A stretch of 64,000 bases of DNA, taken from assembly GCA_963697355.1 (NCBI GenBank), contig CAVONV010000034.1, forward strand, positions 238,046-302,045. Reading direction: 5' to 3'. Shown in pieces: positions 19,439 to 28,900 of this stretch (positions within the stretch are counted from its first letter, which is position 1; each line of letters starts with the position of its first letter). Source of the stretch: CAVONV01 sp963697355 (GTDB lineage Bacteria; Acidobacteriota; Vicinamibacteria; Marinacidobacterales; DATDRI01). The translations under genes were made by a program, and so were the position numbers. The notes under the pieces are model-generated. The model searched no databases and had not been told where the DNA came from. It worked only from the letters and a program-made list of their open reading frames with translations.

Positions 19439-20457
19439 TGTGGGCAATCGCCGTAGCGGCACTTACCACTCTCGCGTACTATCAGGAGTCACAACCTCCA
19501 GTTTTTCGGGTGTCCGTCGATCTCGTCCACGTCGACGTGCAGGTCGAGCAAAGCGGCAAACCGCTCCAAGGACTCACTGCGGAGGATTTCAAGTTCTTCG
19601 ACAATGGGGTCCGTCGAGACGTCGAGCTGGTCGATGTGGACGCGGTGCCCAAGAACATCGCGCTGGTTCTCGACGCGAGCATGAGTGTCGTTGGTGAGAA
19701 GCTTGATTATCTGAAGTCGGCGGCCCACGGCTTTATCGATCGGCTGAATGAGAAGGACAACCTAACACTGATTACCTTTTCGCACCGCATCCAGCAGCAC
19801 GTCCCCTTGTCCAACGATCGAAAAGCGCTTCACTCTGCGATTGACAGCGTCGGGGGAAGGGGCGCCACAGCTTGGCGTGATGCACTATACGCAGGACTCA
19901 AGGCAGTGGAGGAAGCCTCGCACCGACCGATGGTCGTTATCTTCACCGACGGTGCCGACACCTATAGTTGGCTTCGAAAGGACCAAGTTCTTCCCTTTGT
20001 CCGGCAGTCGGATGCTGTGGTTTATGCCGTTTGCCCGAAACAGCAAGGCGATCTTGCGATGCCGCCGCATTTTGGCCGAATGAATTTGTCAAAGAGCGTG
20101 CGCGAAGCTCCGGATCGATACTTTGGACCGGTATACTTTGAAAACGCCGAGCGCCAATGGCGAAGCGTGCGACGCCGGTATTTTGAACGAACCGGACTCT
20201 TGAAGAGACTCACCGAATCCAGCGGCGGAAGACTCATCGAGACTGACATCAACGACGAGTTGGAGAAAGTATTTCGAAACGTCCTCCTTGAGATAGAGAA
20301 GCGATACCTGCTGACGTACCGCCTCCCGGATGGAACCGAGGAAGGCTGGCACGACATCAAAGTCGAGCTCGAGAAACACAAGGCGTCTATCCGCGCCCGA
20401 AGCGGCTTCTACTACGAAAACACAAGCAACAAGCCATTTCCCCAAGATGACAATTGA
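19438..20457 (+). CDS. VWFA-related protein (Acidobacterial type) with intact MIDAS
   Basis: 339 residues from ATG 19438, with GGGAGG ten bases upstream. A short signal or anchor (MWAIAVAALTTLAYY) is followed by FRVSVDLVHVDVQVEQSGK and LTAEDFKFFDNGVRRDVELV. The VWA domain has a full MIDAS start ALVLDASMSV and later VVIFTDGADTYSW. The tail RYLLTYRLPDGTEEGWHDIK is typical. Unlike the first member of the trio, it keeps the DxSxS motif. Probably exported and bound to the envelope. Confidence 0.85.
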   Translation: MWAIAVAALTTLAYYQESQPPVFRVSVDLVHVDVQVEQSGKPLQGLTAEDFKFFDNGVRRDVELVDVDAVPKNIALVLDASMSVVGEKLDYLKSAAHGFIDRLNEKDNLTLITFSHRIQQHVPLSNDRKALHSAIDSVGGRGATAWRDALYAGLKAVEEASHRPMVVIFTDGADTYSWLRKDQVLPFVRQSDAVVYAVCPKQQGDLAMPPHFGRMNLSKSVREAPDRYFGPVYFENAERQWRSVRRRYFERTGLLKRLTESSGGRLIETDINDELEKVFRNVLLEIEKRYLLTYRLPDGTEEGWHDIKVELEKHKASIRARSGFYYENTSNKPFPQDDN

Positions 20458-20502
20458 CATCTAAGTCGTCATTTGTAATGATATTTGACGACTAAGTCGT
20501 CA
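20454..20502 (+). promoter_or_regulatory. TTGACA promoter with twin 17-bp operators
   Basis: TTGACA (20454-20459), a 17-bp spacer and AATGAT (20477-20482) form a promoter for the next gene. TGACGACTAAGTCGTCA (20486-20502) is a perfect 8-1-8 palindrome. A second copy, TGACATCTAAGTCGTCA (20455-20471), has one half-site intact and two changes in the other. The copies start 31 bp apart, close to three helical turns, and one covers the -35 box. This is a strong candidate for cooperative repressor binding. Confidence 0.65.
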
Positions 20503-20518
20503 TTTGGTGTCTGATCCG

Positions 20519-21664
20519 ATGCGTACCCCGATTGTCGAGCGATATGCGGACTTGAGGACGTGGCTCAAGAACAAATCTCACTTTCTCTTCGGACCACGGC
20601 AAACCGGCAAGACGTTCTTGATTCATCGCATCTTGCCCGACGTCCGGGTCTATGATTTGCTGGACAATTCCGTTTATCTTACTCTCAGTCAACGACCTAG
20701 TCGTCTCGCAGAAGAGTTGCTGCCCCAAGACAAGGCCGTCGTCATTGATGAGATCCAACGGATTCCAGACTTGCTCAACGAGGTACATCGCCTCATCGAG
20801 CAGCGAGGTATCCACTTCCTTCTGACCGGCTCCAGCGCCCGCAAGCTTCGACGTGGTGGTGTCAACCTATTGGGCGGCCGCGCGAGGACGCGGTATCTGC
20901 ATCCTCTGACTTGCGGGGAGCTCGGATCGCATTTCAATCTGGAGCGCGCCATCGAGCGTGGATTGCTGCCGTCGATCTATTTCTCGGACGATCCCAAGGC
21001 CGATTTGAGTGCTTACGCGGGCACCTATCTTCAGCAAGAGATCGTTGCGGAGGGTGCGACTCGCAGCGTGCCCGCCTTCAGCCGCTTTTTGCGCGTCGCC
21101 GCCCTTTGTAATGCAACGATTGTCAATTTCACGAAACTCTCCAACGACTCGCAAGTCCCGCGGACGACCGTTTACGAGTACTTTGAAATCCTAAAGGACA
21201 CGCTGATCCTGCATGAAGTTCCGGCGTGGCGCTTGTCGAAGAAGCGTAAGCCGCTGGCCTCTTCAAAATACTACTTCTTCGATGTAGGCGTCGTATCTGC
21301 GTTGCAGGGGCGCGCAGTGAAACCGGCAACGCCCGAATTCGGTGTGGCCTTCGAGACCTGGCTGCTCCACGAGCTCATCGCCTACCGAGACTACGTGTCT
21401 GGGGATACTGTAAAGTTCTGGCGTTCGACCTCCGGTTTCGAGGTTGATTTTGTTTTGGGTGACCACACCGCCATCGAAGTCAAAGCAAAGGACAATGTGT
21501 CTGCGTCCGACTTGAAATCTCTGAGTGCGCTCGCCGAAGAACAACAGTTGAAACGCTATCTATGTGTTTGCCTGGAACCCCGCCCGAGGCTGGTCAACGG
21601 AATCTCTGTTTTGCCTTACCGAGAATTCCTCAACGCGCTGTGGGACGGGGAGTATTCCGAATAG
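20519..21664 (+). CDS. AAA+ ATPase with DUF4143 C-terminal region (paralogue 3 of 3)
   Basis: 381 residues from ATG 20519. TTG 20504 and GTG 20507 are also in frame, but they overlap or touch the operator. Walker A is GPRQTGKTF, Walker B VVIDEIQRIPDLLNEVH, then LLTGSSARKLRRGGVNLLGG, close to paralogue 1. The HTH-like stretch is SQVPRTTVYEYFEILKDT. The C-terminal signature is GFEVDFVLGDHTAIEVKAK. No Shine-Dalgarno sequence is obvious between operator and start, so translation may be leaderless or weak. The gene is 15 bp from the next ORF but probably a separate unit by its promoter. Confidence 0.87.
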   Translation: MRTPIVERYADLRTWLKNKSHFLFGPRQTGKTFLIHRILPDVRVYDLLDNSVYLTLSQRPSRLAEELLPQDKAVVIDEIQRIPDLLNEVHRLIEQRGIHFLLTGSSARKLRRGGVNLLGGRARTRYLHPLTCGELGSHFNLERAIERGLLPSIYFSDDPKADLSAYAGTYLQQEIVAEGATRSVPAFSRFLRVAALCNATIVNFTKLSNDSQVPRTTVYEYFEILKDTLILHEVPAWRLSKKRKPLASSKYYFFDVGVVSALQGRAVKPATPEFGVAFETWLLHELIAYRDYVSGDTVKFWRSTSGFEVDFVLGDHTAIEVKAKDNVSASDLKSLSALAEEQQLKRYLCVCLEPRPRLVNGISVLPYREFLNALWDGEYSE

Positions 21665-21679
21665 AGCGGAGCTCTCGTC

Positions 21680-22852
21680 GTGAAGCATCTACCGAACGTT
21701 GATCAAAAAGCGCTCGTGGGTTTTACGAAGCGCCTCATCCGGACACCGAGCCCAAGTGGAGAAGAAGCAGCCGTCGCGAGAGCTGTGAGCGACGAGATGA
21801 AAAGAGTCTGCTTCGATCGTGTGCTCACCGACGAGCTTCATAACGTCTTGGGCGTTGTGGAAGGGCGAGGCGGTGGTCGCGATCTCTTGTTGTTGGCCCA
21901 CACGGACCACGCCGACGTGGGACAAATGCCCGATCCTTTTTCAGGAAAGGAAATCGATGGCGAGCCCTTTGGTGAAAATGGTCCAGTCATCTACGGACGC
22001 GGCGCCTGCGACATGAAGGGGGCCCTTGCCTCGATGGTCTACGCTGTGGACGCGGTGAAGCGGTCGAAAGGCGAACTTGCTGGGAATGTCTACGTGCTCG
22101 CTTTCACCCGCGAGGAGAAGGGCGAAGGAGAAGGTCTGGACTACGCCGTCGAGACTTGGGATCTAAAAGCCGATATGGCGATAAGCGGGGAGGCGACGGG
22201 TCTCGACGTCTATATCGGACACCGCGGCAGCATGCAGTTCAAAATCGTGGCAAAAGGTCGGTCCTGTCATGCCAGTAACCCGGCGGGAGGGATCAACGCG
22301 ATCGACCAAATGACGAAAATCCTTGAGCGATTGCGTTCGTCCTACCGCATGCCGAGCCATCCGACATTGGGAGACGCCACGTTTGCTGTACTCGGTATCT
22401 GCTCACACCCGGCCGGCGAGACGCCGATTGTTCCAGATCGCTGTGAGGCGATCGTCGACCGGCGCTACTTTCCTGGAGAGACTCGAGAGCAGCTCGCAGC
22501 GGACCTCGTCACGCTCATTGAGGATCTACGAAAGGAAATACCCGATCTGGAAGCAGAGGTTCATTTCCACAAGGATAGCAGACCGTACATTTGCGATTCA
22601 GAGGCTGAGATCGTCAAAGTCCTTCAGGCATCACGCGAAAAGGTCTTGGTCGAACCGTCCGCGCTTGGACATTGGATGTTCGGCGTGGATGTGTTTGCCA
22701 TCGAAGATCGGGGTATTCCTTGTGCAGGAATGGGTCCAGGAAAAGAAGCCTTTGCCCACACCCCAGAAGACCACGTCGCCGTGTCGGATCTCATAAAGGC
22801 CGCCGAGATCTACGCCGAAACGATAGTGGCAGCCTCCAAAATCAAAGAATGA
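21680..22852 (+). CDS. M20-family metallohydrolase (YgeY/ArgE/DapE-like)
   Basis: 390 residues, GTG start with CGGAG upstream. Metal-ligand motifs of the M20 family are visible: LLLLAHTDHADVG (first His), GRGACDMKGALASM (bridging Asp), the catalytic Glu pair in TREEKGEGEG, ISGEATG, and the dimerisation-domain start GHRGSMQFKIVAKGRSCHAS. Family enzymes cleave acylated amino acids or small peptides using zinc. The pattern is nearest to YgeY-like hydrolases, but the substrate cannot be assigned. It sits 15 bp after the ATPase gene; a stem-loop (22949-22968) lies downstream. Confidence 0.87.
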   Translation: MKHLPNVDQKALVGFTKRLIRTPSPSGEEAAVARAVSDEMKRVCFDRVLTDELHNVLGVVEGRGGGRDLLLLAHTDHADVGQMPDPFSGKEIDGEPFGENGPVIYGRGACDMKGALASMVYAVDAVKRSKGELAGNVYVLAFTREEKGEGEGLDYAVETWDLKADMAISGEATGLDVYIGHRGSMQFKIVAKGRSCHASNPAGGINAIDQMTKILERLRSSYRMPSHPTLGDATFAVLGICSHPAGETPIVPDRCEAIVDRRYFPGETREQLAADLVTLIEDLRKEIPDLEAEVHFHKDSRPYICDSEAEIVKVLQASREKVLVEPSALGHWMFGVDVFAIEDRGIPCAGMGPGKEAFAHTPEDHVAVSDLIKAAEIYAETIVAASKIKE

Positions 22853-23154
22853 CCTTCTGTCCACTGGCCTCTGACTTCTGGCCTCTTCTTCTCTGGCCAC
22901 CGCCCACTTCCAACTAACTTCCCACGGGAACGGGCATGCATGCAGGCAGCCGGGACTGAATTCCCGGCGAAGAACTCGAGTACTCGAGAATTCGAGAAGA
23001 CTCTATTTAAGCTGGATTTGCGCTCTTGGCTGACCGAACTGGTCACTGGCAACTGTTCACTGGTCGCTGTTCTACCGCCTACCGCCCACTGGCCACCGGC
23101 TTCTGGCGACTGAGTCCTCTCTGCCTACTGACTGCTTGACTGCTAGCTGCTTGA
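22853..23154. other. Low-complexity intergenic region
   Basis: No gene is visible. The stretch is made of loosely repeated CTGGCC/ACTG and TGACTG-type words (for example ACTGGTCACTGGC and TGCTTGACTGCTAGCTGCTTGACTG). It also has a run of CTCGAG/GAATTC-like words at 22972-23000 that resembles 33011-33030. Such degenerate short-word repeats recur at 25880-25912. Confidence 0.5.
22949..22968 (+). terminator. Stem-loop after the M20 gene
   Basis: GCCGGGA (22949-22955) and TCCCGGC (22962-22968) form a perfect 7-bp stem with a 6-base loop. There is no T run after it, so a Rho-independent terminator is only possible. Confidence 0.3.
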
Positions 23155-23246
23155 CTGCCCGCCTTCGCATCATGTGATTGCATTCTAGCTTCGGCGGGTC
23201 CGCCGACCTGTCCGCTGAAGTCTTGGCGTAGGCGGACTGACTGCTC
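23155..23246. repeat. Interspersed hairpin repeat, copy 2
   Basis: CTGCCCGCCTTCGC, then ATGTGATTG, TTGGCGTAGGCGGAC and TGACTGCTC match copy 1 at 2678-2739 in the same order, with an insert of about 30 bp. GTCCGCC (23198-23204) and GGCGGAC (23231-23237) pair as a perfect 7-bp stem. It ends at the stop codon of the minus-strand esterase, so it lies between convergent genes. Confidence 0.5.
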
Positions 23247-24379
23247 TACTCGTACACCATCCAAAGCGGCCCGGGGAACAACCACGACAAACCATCCCGC
23301 ATGCGGTCTCGCCAGTTCCCCCAGTTGTGTCCGTCTTTGACTTCGACGTAGCGGACGTCGATCCCTTCGGCATGGAGGTGGGTGAGAAGAGACCGGTTCT
23401 CATGAATGCGCGACTCGTAGACACCGCAGCTCAAGAACACCCGTTCTGCGGGACGCTCTTGAGCATCGGGAAGCCCGTTGAAGAAATCGAGAACGGGATC
23501 CACGGCGGCTGGAACGTCGTAGTCATCCTCACGGGCGAAAGCGAAAGAGCATGATTGAAGCATCAGTCGTTGAAAAACGCCCGGATAGCGCCAGGCTGTC
23601 GCCAAAACTCCCAGCGCTCCGTAGGAGGCACCCATGAAACCGCGGGCCGTTCGACGCTGAATCAACGGGAATCTTTTTTCCATCTCCGGCAGAAGCTCTT
23701 CCACGATGAAGCGGGAGTGCCGGGGATCCTTTGCATACTCCTCAATGTTCTTTGCGTTGTAGAGCGCGACAACCATGGGCGCGATCTCGAGGTTGTAAAT
23801 CAAGTTGTTGAGGATGTTCTTGAATTTGGAGTACTGGAGATATCCTTCCCCGTCATTGACGACCAGGAGGGGGTACCTCCTCGTCCTCCGAAAACGGGCG
23901 GGGATGTAAACCTTGATGCTCTGATCCTCTTCGAAAGTCTCACTGGCCACGGAGAATTCGTCGAACGTACCTTCTCGCGCCTCGGGATCGATGATCGCCC
24001 ATTTCGGATACTCGTAATCCTTGGCATGCAAAACCGACGTAGGACCCGCAGGGTTTTTCGATTTCAGCGGGTTGAGTGGGTCGAGGAGGAACTCTCGCTT
24101 TCCCTTCTTGACGACCACGAAGCGATACTCGATCCGTGAGCCTTCCGGCACTTCCTGAATCAAGAACCAAATATCGGAGCCGGGCATGCGGGTAAACGGC
24201 TGAGCAGGAGGAAGACCGATGATCCAATGCTCCAAAACGACGGCATCCGCTTCGCCTTGATAGATGAACGTGACGCAGGAGTCTTCAACAATCGGAAAGG
24301 AATGAGACTTGATGAAAGCGTCCACGGACGCGGGGTCGATTTGCCGTTGCCGAGCCAGTTCGTAGATTGCTGGATGCAT
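23246..24379 (-). CDS. Enterochelin-esterase-like alpha/beta hydrolase
   Basis: 377 residues from ATG 24379, one base after the upstream gene's stop. The N-terminal part (residues 1-120) is the early-set/CBM48-like domain seen before esterase D-type hydrolases (VTFIYQGEADAVVLEHWIIG). The hydrolase domain has the nucleophile elbow FMGASYGALG and a C-terminal catalytic-His segment VKDGHNWGNWRD. Relatives cleave siderophore or carbohydrate esters; no siderophore genes are nearby, so the substrate is open. No signal peptide, so likely cytoplasmic. Confidence 0.83.
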   Translation of the reverse strand: MHPAIYELARQRQIDPASVDAFIKSHSFPIVEDSCVTFIYQGEADAVVLEHWIIGLPPAQPFTRMPGSDIWFLIQEVPEGSRIEYRFVVVKKGKREFLLDPLNPLKSKNPAGPTSVLHAKDYEYPKWAIIDPEAREGTFDEFSVASETFEEDQSIKVYIPARFRRTRRYPLLVVNDGEGYLQYSKFKNILNNLIYNLEIAPMVVALYNAKNIEEYAKDPRHSRFIVEELLPEMEKRFPLIQRRTARGFMGASYGALGVLATAWRYPGVFQRLMLQSCSFAFAREDDYDVPAAVDPVLDFFNGLPDAQERPAERVFLSCGVYESRIHENRSLLTHLHAEGIDVRYVEVKDGHNWGNWRDRMRDGLSWLFPGPLWMVYE

Positions 24380-24380
24380 A

Positions 24381-25310
24381 TTAGGAAAACTCGACCAGTT
24401 CTCCCGAGGAAGAAAGTTGTCGTGTTTCCTCCCGGGCGGACCACTTATTGTCGTCCAACCAAACTTGGCTGCCCTCGTCCATGGCCACACAGATCGCAGG
24501 GGCGAACCGCCGCGCCAGTAGAGAGACTCGAACGGGATCCTCGAGCGTCAATCGCCGGCGGGCATGGGGAAAGGTCACGATCCCCGGCGCGAGACCCAAG
24601 CCACTTTCTAAGATCTCGGGGTAGCCTTCCCCCTGCGGCGGACTGTCATGAAACAGGACGACACGATCAGACAACGCCATCGCACCCGCCGACCAGGCCA
24701 CGACAGGCCTGTCTCCTATGAGCTCCGCTAGGCCGAGAAGCTTCAAGCGGTAGAGCAGAACGGCAACATGGCCTCCCGCGATGACCACCGCAGAAGCCTC
24801 TTTCAACTGCTCGGCGATCTCTTTTCGATGACGGTCGATCGGTTCTCGTTCGTGAAGAGGCCATTTCGATTCGAATCGAGCGTGGACTTCCGCCAGTCGT
24901 TCGAGATGATGCAGGTCCAAGGTACGCACAGCTTCGACCGCGGCCTCCCGTTCGGGCTCGACGATATGGTCGGGCGCTTGTTTTTGCATCAGTTCCCGCG
25001 CTGCTTCGAGGGCGTGGCTGAGCCGAATGTGATGGAGCTCTTGAAGCCTCTGAAGCTCGTTTTGGCGTTCTCGGTAGGCATCGAAAAACTCCGGGTCGCT
25101 CTGAAAAATGTCGTCGCCTCGTTGATGGAGCAGCAAAGGGATAACCGTCCGAGAAAGACTCGAAGCGAGCTCCTCTGCTTCCTCTGCCTCCGCCTCTTGC
25201 CACCCGCTGGCCACCAAAGCGACAGCCGCACCCTTGTCGGAGAGTTGGTCGAGCACGCTAGCCACAGTGAGCTCGAGACGCTGCGGGCCCAATAAGACGA
25301 TACGATTCAT
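24381..25310 (-). CDS. Peptidase S51 / class-I amidotransferase-like hydrolase
   Basis: 309 residues from ATG 25310 (MNRIVLLGPQRLELTV); a TTG two codons upstream is less likely. The motif VVIAGGHVAVLL and the nucleophile elbow AWSAGAMALSDRVVLFHD match S51 peptidases and cyanophycinase-like proteins (G/A-W-S-A-G-A with catalytic Ser). The middle is an unusually long, charged helical insert. It forms a two-gene unit with the downstream esterase. Substrate unknown. Confidence 0.72.
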   Translation of the reverse strand: MNRIVLLGPQRLELTVASVLDQLSDKGAAVALVASGWQEAEAEEAEELASSLSRTVIPLLLHQRGDDIFQSDPEFFDAYRERQNELQRLQELHHIRLSHALEAARELMQKQAPDHIVEPEREAAVEAVRTLDLHHLERLAEVHARFESKWPLHEREPIDRHRKEIAEQLKEASAVVIAGGHVAVLLYRLKLLGLAELIGDRPVVAWSAGAMALSDRVVLFHDSPPQGEGYPEILESGLGLAPGIVTFPHARRRLTLEDPVRVSLLARRFAPAICVAMDEGSQVWLDDNKWSAREETRQLSSSGELVEFS

Positions 25311-25389
25311 CTTCAATGTCTTCGGATGGATTGTTCTCGCGAGATACTGGCGGATCTCACACGAAGCATATCAAGGGAGGGAAGGACCT

Positions 25390-25881
25390 TCAATCCCAAG
25401 GTTGGCAGCGCGGACACCAGAATGTGAGTCTAGGTCTCCTTCCCATTTGTTGCTTTCGAATGGTTGCACCGCACTCGAGACAGGGCTTGCCGGCGCGGCC
25501 GTAGACCGAGAGTCGAGGGGTGTCGAATCGCACCTTGGCCGCCGTCCGTCGACTAACGCGGCCCAGGTTCGCCCGCATCAATCGCCCGGCAGCGACGTAA
25601 AGCGCCCGCAAGGTCTCATCATCGATGAGATGCAGGTTCTTGAGTGGGTGCATGCGACATACGAACAGGGTCTCGCATTTGTAAATGTTGCCGATGCCCG
25701 AAGCGATGGACTGATCGAGAAGAACGTCGGAAATGATCTCTTCGGCCTCGGATCGTGATCGCGCTCTAGCCACGATGGCGTCGAGGTCGACAGCTTCCGA
25801 CAACAGGTCCGGCCCGAGGCGTCGCAAGGGCCTGTGGAGAGAGAGTTTCCTCTTCTCGACACACTCGATGGTTTTGGCGTC
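25390..25881 (-). pseudogene. Nei/Fpg-type DNA glycosylase, N-terminal catalytic domain missing
   Basis: The readable part has the helix-two-turn-helix segment (LRRLGPDLLSEAVDLD, DQSIASGIGNIYKCE) and the C-terminal zinc finger (CLECG and CPRC). Homology can be followed upstream to about 25881 (DAKTIECVEKRKLSLHRP) and then stops, with an in-frame TGA near 25938. The N-terminal domain of about 110 residues, with the catalytic Pro-2/Glu-3, is absent. The 60 bp where it should continue is low-complexity CTGACTGCAGACTGC-type sequence. It lies directly downstream of lhr, a pairing known from Mycobacterium (lhr with nei). Without the catalytic N-terminus it cannot act as a glycosylase. Confidence 0.72.
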
Positions 25882-25941
25882 AGGCTGACTGCAGACTGCT
25901 TGACGGCTGCAGCCAATGATGCAGCATAGTTGCTCCTGAAT

Positions 25942-28900
25942 TCAGGGTCTGTAAGCATAGACCAAGTCATGGTAGTCGGTGAAGAAGCCTGCCTTTGTCA
26001 GCAAAGGGGCATATCGGGATTCGGTCGCTGGCGCGCCATCGATACGAGCCAAACGCAAACTGGAACGTCTACGACGAGCGAGCTCCAGAAGAGCTTCTAC
26101 GGCGCTGTGAGAGACCTCATCGTCTCTCATTGCGTCGAAAGACAGAAGTGTTCTTCCTCTGGGGTGTACCCATACGACAGGCCGGCCATTGACGATGAAG
26201 ATCCACGCCCCTGGAATGCGACGGGGACGTGGGACGTTGTCACCATCCGAATCCGGCCAAGCAAGGAGGCTTCCCCATGGGTTGGCGGGGTCCACCGCCG
26301 ACAAGAGGTGTTCCTCCCTAGCGCTCCCATCTGAGCGACCAGCCCGGAGCCGCTCTACCGCGCCCGCAAAAGCGAACTGGGTGGCTGAAAGGCCTTCCAC
26401 GAAGTAGCCGCGCCGCACGCGGCCGGCCTCCTCCATGGCTTTGAGAACGCCATAAATGGTCTTGAATCCACCCGACAGCTCTTCGGTGATGGCCGCTTCG
26501 CGGCTAACGACACCGTACCGCTCGAGAAGTACTTGTGCTCGAGTATAGGTCTGCTCGGTCGGTTTGAGATCGACATCGATGAGATCGCGAACCAAAGACC
26601 AGCGACCACCTTGGCTTTTGACGGATCCCGGCCGCCGCGAGCGGTGAGTGCGCTTGCCCAGCATTCTCAATGGCAGAAAGGTGTCATTGGTTATTTGTCC
26701 CGCCCAGACGAGATCCCACAGAGTCTCCTCGAGCTCGGAGAACGTCGATGTGGGTTTCAACCGTTGAAGCTCTGCTAAAAAGGACGCTCCACGTTCGTGG
26801 AGATGCTGGAGGACCGCATGGTGAAGATCGCTCGGAGGGTCGTAGGCTATCGACGGATCCATGAGCGCCGTCGCATGTTCGCGCCGGCAAAGAACGATCC
26901 GCCCGTCGGTCTTACCCAGAGGACCGGCTCCTATCCACACGACCGCCCCCGACGCCGCCAACATGTCGAGCGCCTCCAGTCGAAAGCCCCGGACTCGTGC
27001 AGGAAGAAGGACTTGGCTCAACGCGGACCACGGAAGCGCCAAACCCTCGAGCTGGGCGATGGCTTCTTCGAGCCTTCCTGGTCCGCCCTCGTTCTTGTCG
27101 AGGCCGTGCCATCGGGGAAGGAACTGCCCGAGGGCGGAAGATTCTGCGGGTGCGACTTCATGGCGAAGCTTCGCAAGCGTGCGCCGCTTGAGTCGTCGAA
27201 GCACATCGACATCGCACCACTCGGTGCCCGTTCTCCCGGGACGAATCTCGCCTCGAACGAGCTGTCCCGCCGATTCCAGACCTTTGAGAATGGGCTCGAT
27301 TTGGGCGGGTAGCAAGCCGAAACGGCGGGCTGCATTCTCGGCGAGAAAAGGTCCATGGCTGCGCGCGAAGCGGCGAAGCAGATTTTCCATCGGCTCGTCG
27401 GCCGGCTCCAGGAGCGCTTCCGGTAAACCCGAGGGAGGAAGGACACCGAGGCCGTCGCGGTACCTTGCCGCGTCCTCCGCGGCAATCCAACGCTCTTCTT
27501 TGTTGAGTCGTATGCGGACGGCTCGGCGTTCGGACTCGAGTTGATCGAGCCAATCTCCCGGGTCCTCTTCCGAGCGGGCGGATAGTTCTTCACTTGTGAG
27601 GTCTCCGACTCGTCTCAGTAGATCCTGAAGACCGTCGGCATGGCGAGCGCGGTGCGATGGGGCGAGCCCTTGAAGCTCCGATTCCACCTCCTCGATCACG
27701 TCGGCGTCGAGAAGCTCTCTGAGCTCGCTCTGCCCCAAGAGCTCTCGGAGGAGGTTGCGATCGAGCGTCAGGGCTTGTGCTTTTCGCTCGGCGAGCGGTG
27801 CATCCTGCTCGTAAAGGTATTGAGCGACGTAGTTGTAGACCAGAGAACGAGAGAAAGGTGATGCCGAAGACGTCTCGACGTCATCGGCTCGAATCTCTCG
27901 TCGGCGGATGGCTCCCAGAATTTCGATGAGCGTTGGGACATCAAAGACGTCCTTCAGGCACTGTCGATAGGTCTCGAGGATGACAGGAAAGGAGGGGTAC
28001 TTGCGGACCTCGGCCATGAGCGTTTTGGCTTTCAAGCGCTGCTGCCACAGCGGAGCTCTACGATCGGGCCGTCGCCGCGGAATGAGAAGGGATCGTGCGG
28101 CGTTCTCTCTAAAGGCCGCCGCAAAAAGAGCGGAGCTTGCGAGTTGTTCGACGATGAGATCTTCGACCTCCTCCGGTTCCGGGAGGAGTTGATCCGTACC
28201 GGGGAGCTCTTCTTCCACATCGGCAAATCTCAAGACGATGCCGTCATCGCTGTACAACGTTTGAACGGCAAATCCGGCCCGAGCACTCAAAGTCGCCTCG
28301 AGGGCGAGCGCCCAAGGGGCGTGGACTCGAGAACCGAAGGGCGTCAGGATACAGATCCTCCAATCTCCCAATTCGTCTCGGAATCGCTCGATGGTGATGT
28401 TGCGGTCGGTGGGCAAGGTCCCCGTGTGCTCTTTTTGCTCTTGGATGTAGCCGACGAGGTTGCGGGCGGTGTCTTCGAGAAGGGGAGTGTGCTCTTTGAC
28501 CCATTCGACTGCACTCTTCCTCCGATTGCCGGCCGACTTGTCGGACGAAGGAACCGATGGCTCGGCCCAACTCGATGGGACGACCGGGGCCGTCTCCTCG
28601 CCAGAACGGCATCTTGCCGGGCTCGCCGGGGGCCGGAGATACGATGACTTGATCGCGAGTAATGCTCTCGACACGCCAAGAAGTCGCGCCCAGAAGGAAG
28701 ACCTCCCCTTTTTTCGTCTCGAAGACCATCTCTTCATCGAGCTCACCCACCCGCGGCCCCCCTTGACCCAAGTGCACACTATAGAGCCCACGATCGGGGA
28801 TGGTGCCGGCGTTTAGAAGAGACAGCATCTTGGTGCCGCGACGCGGAGTGAGCAGGTCGCGGCTGCGGTCCCAATTGAGACGTGGGCGAAGGTCTGCAAA

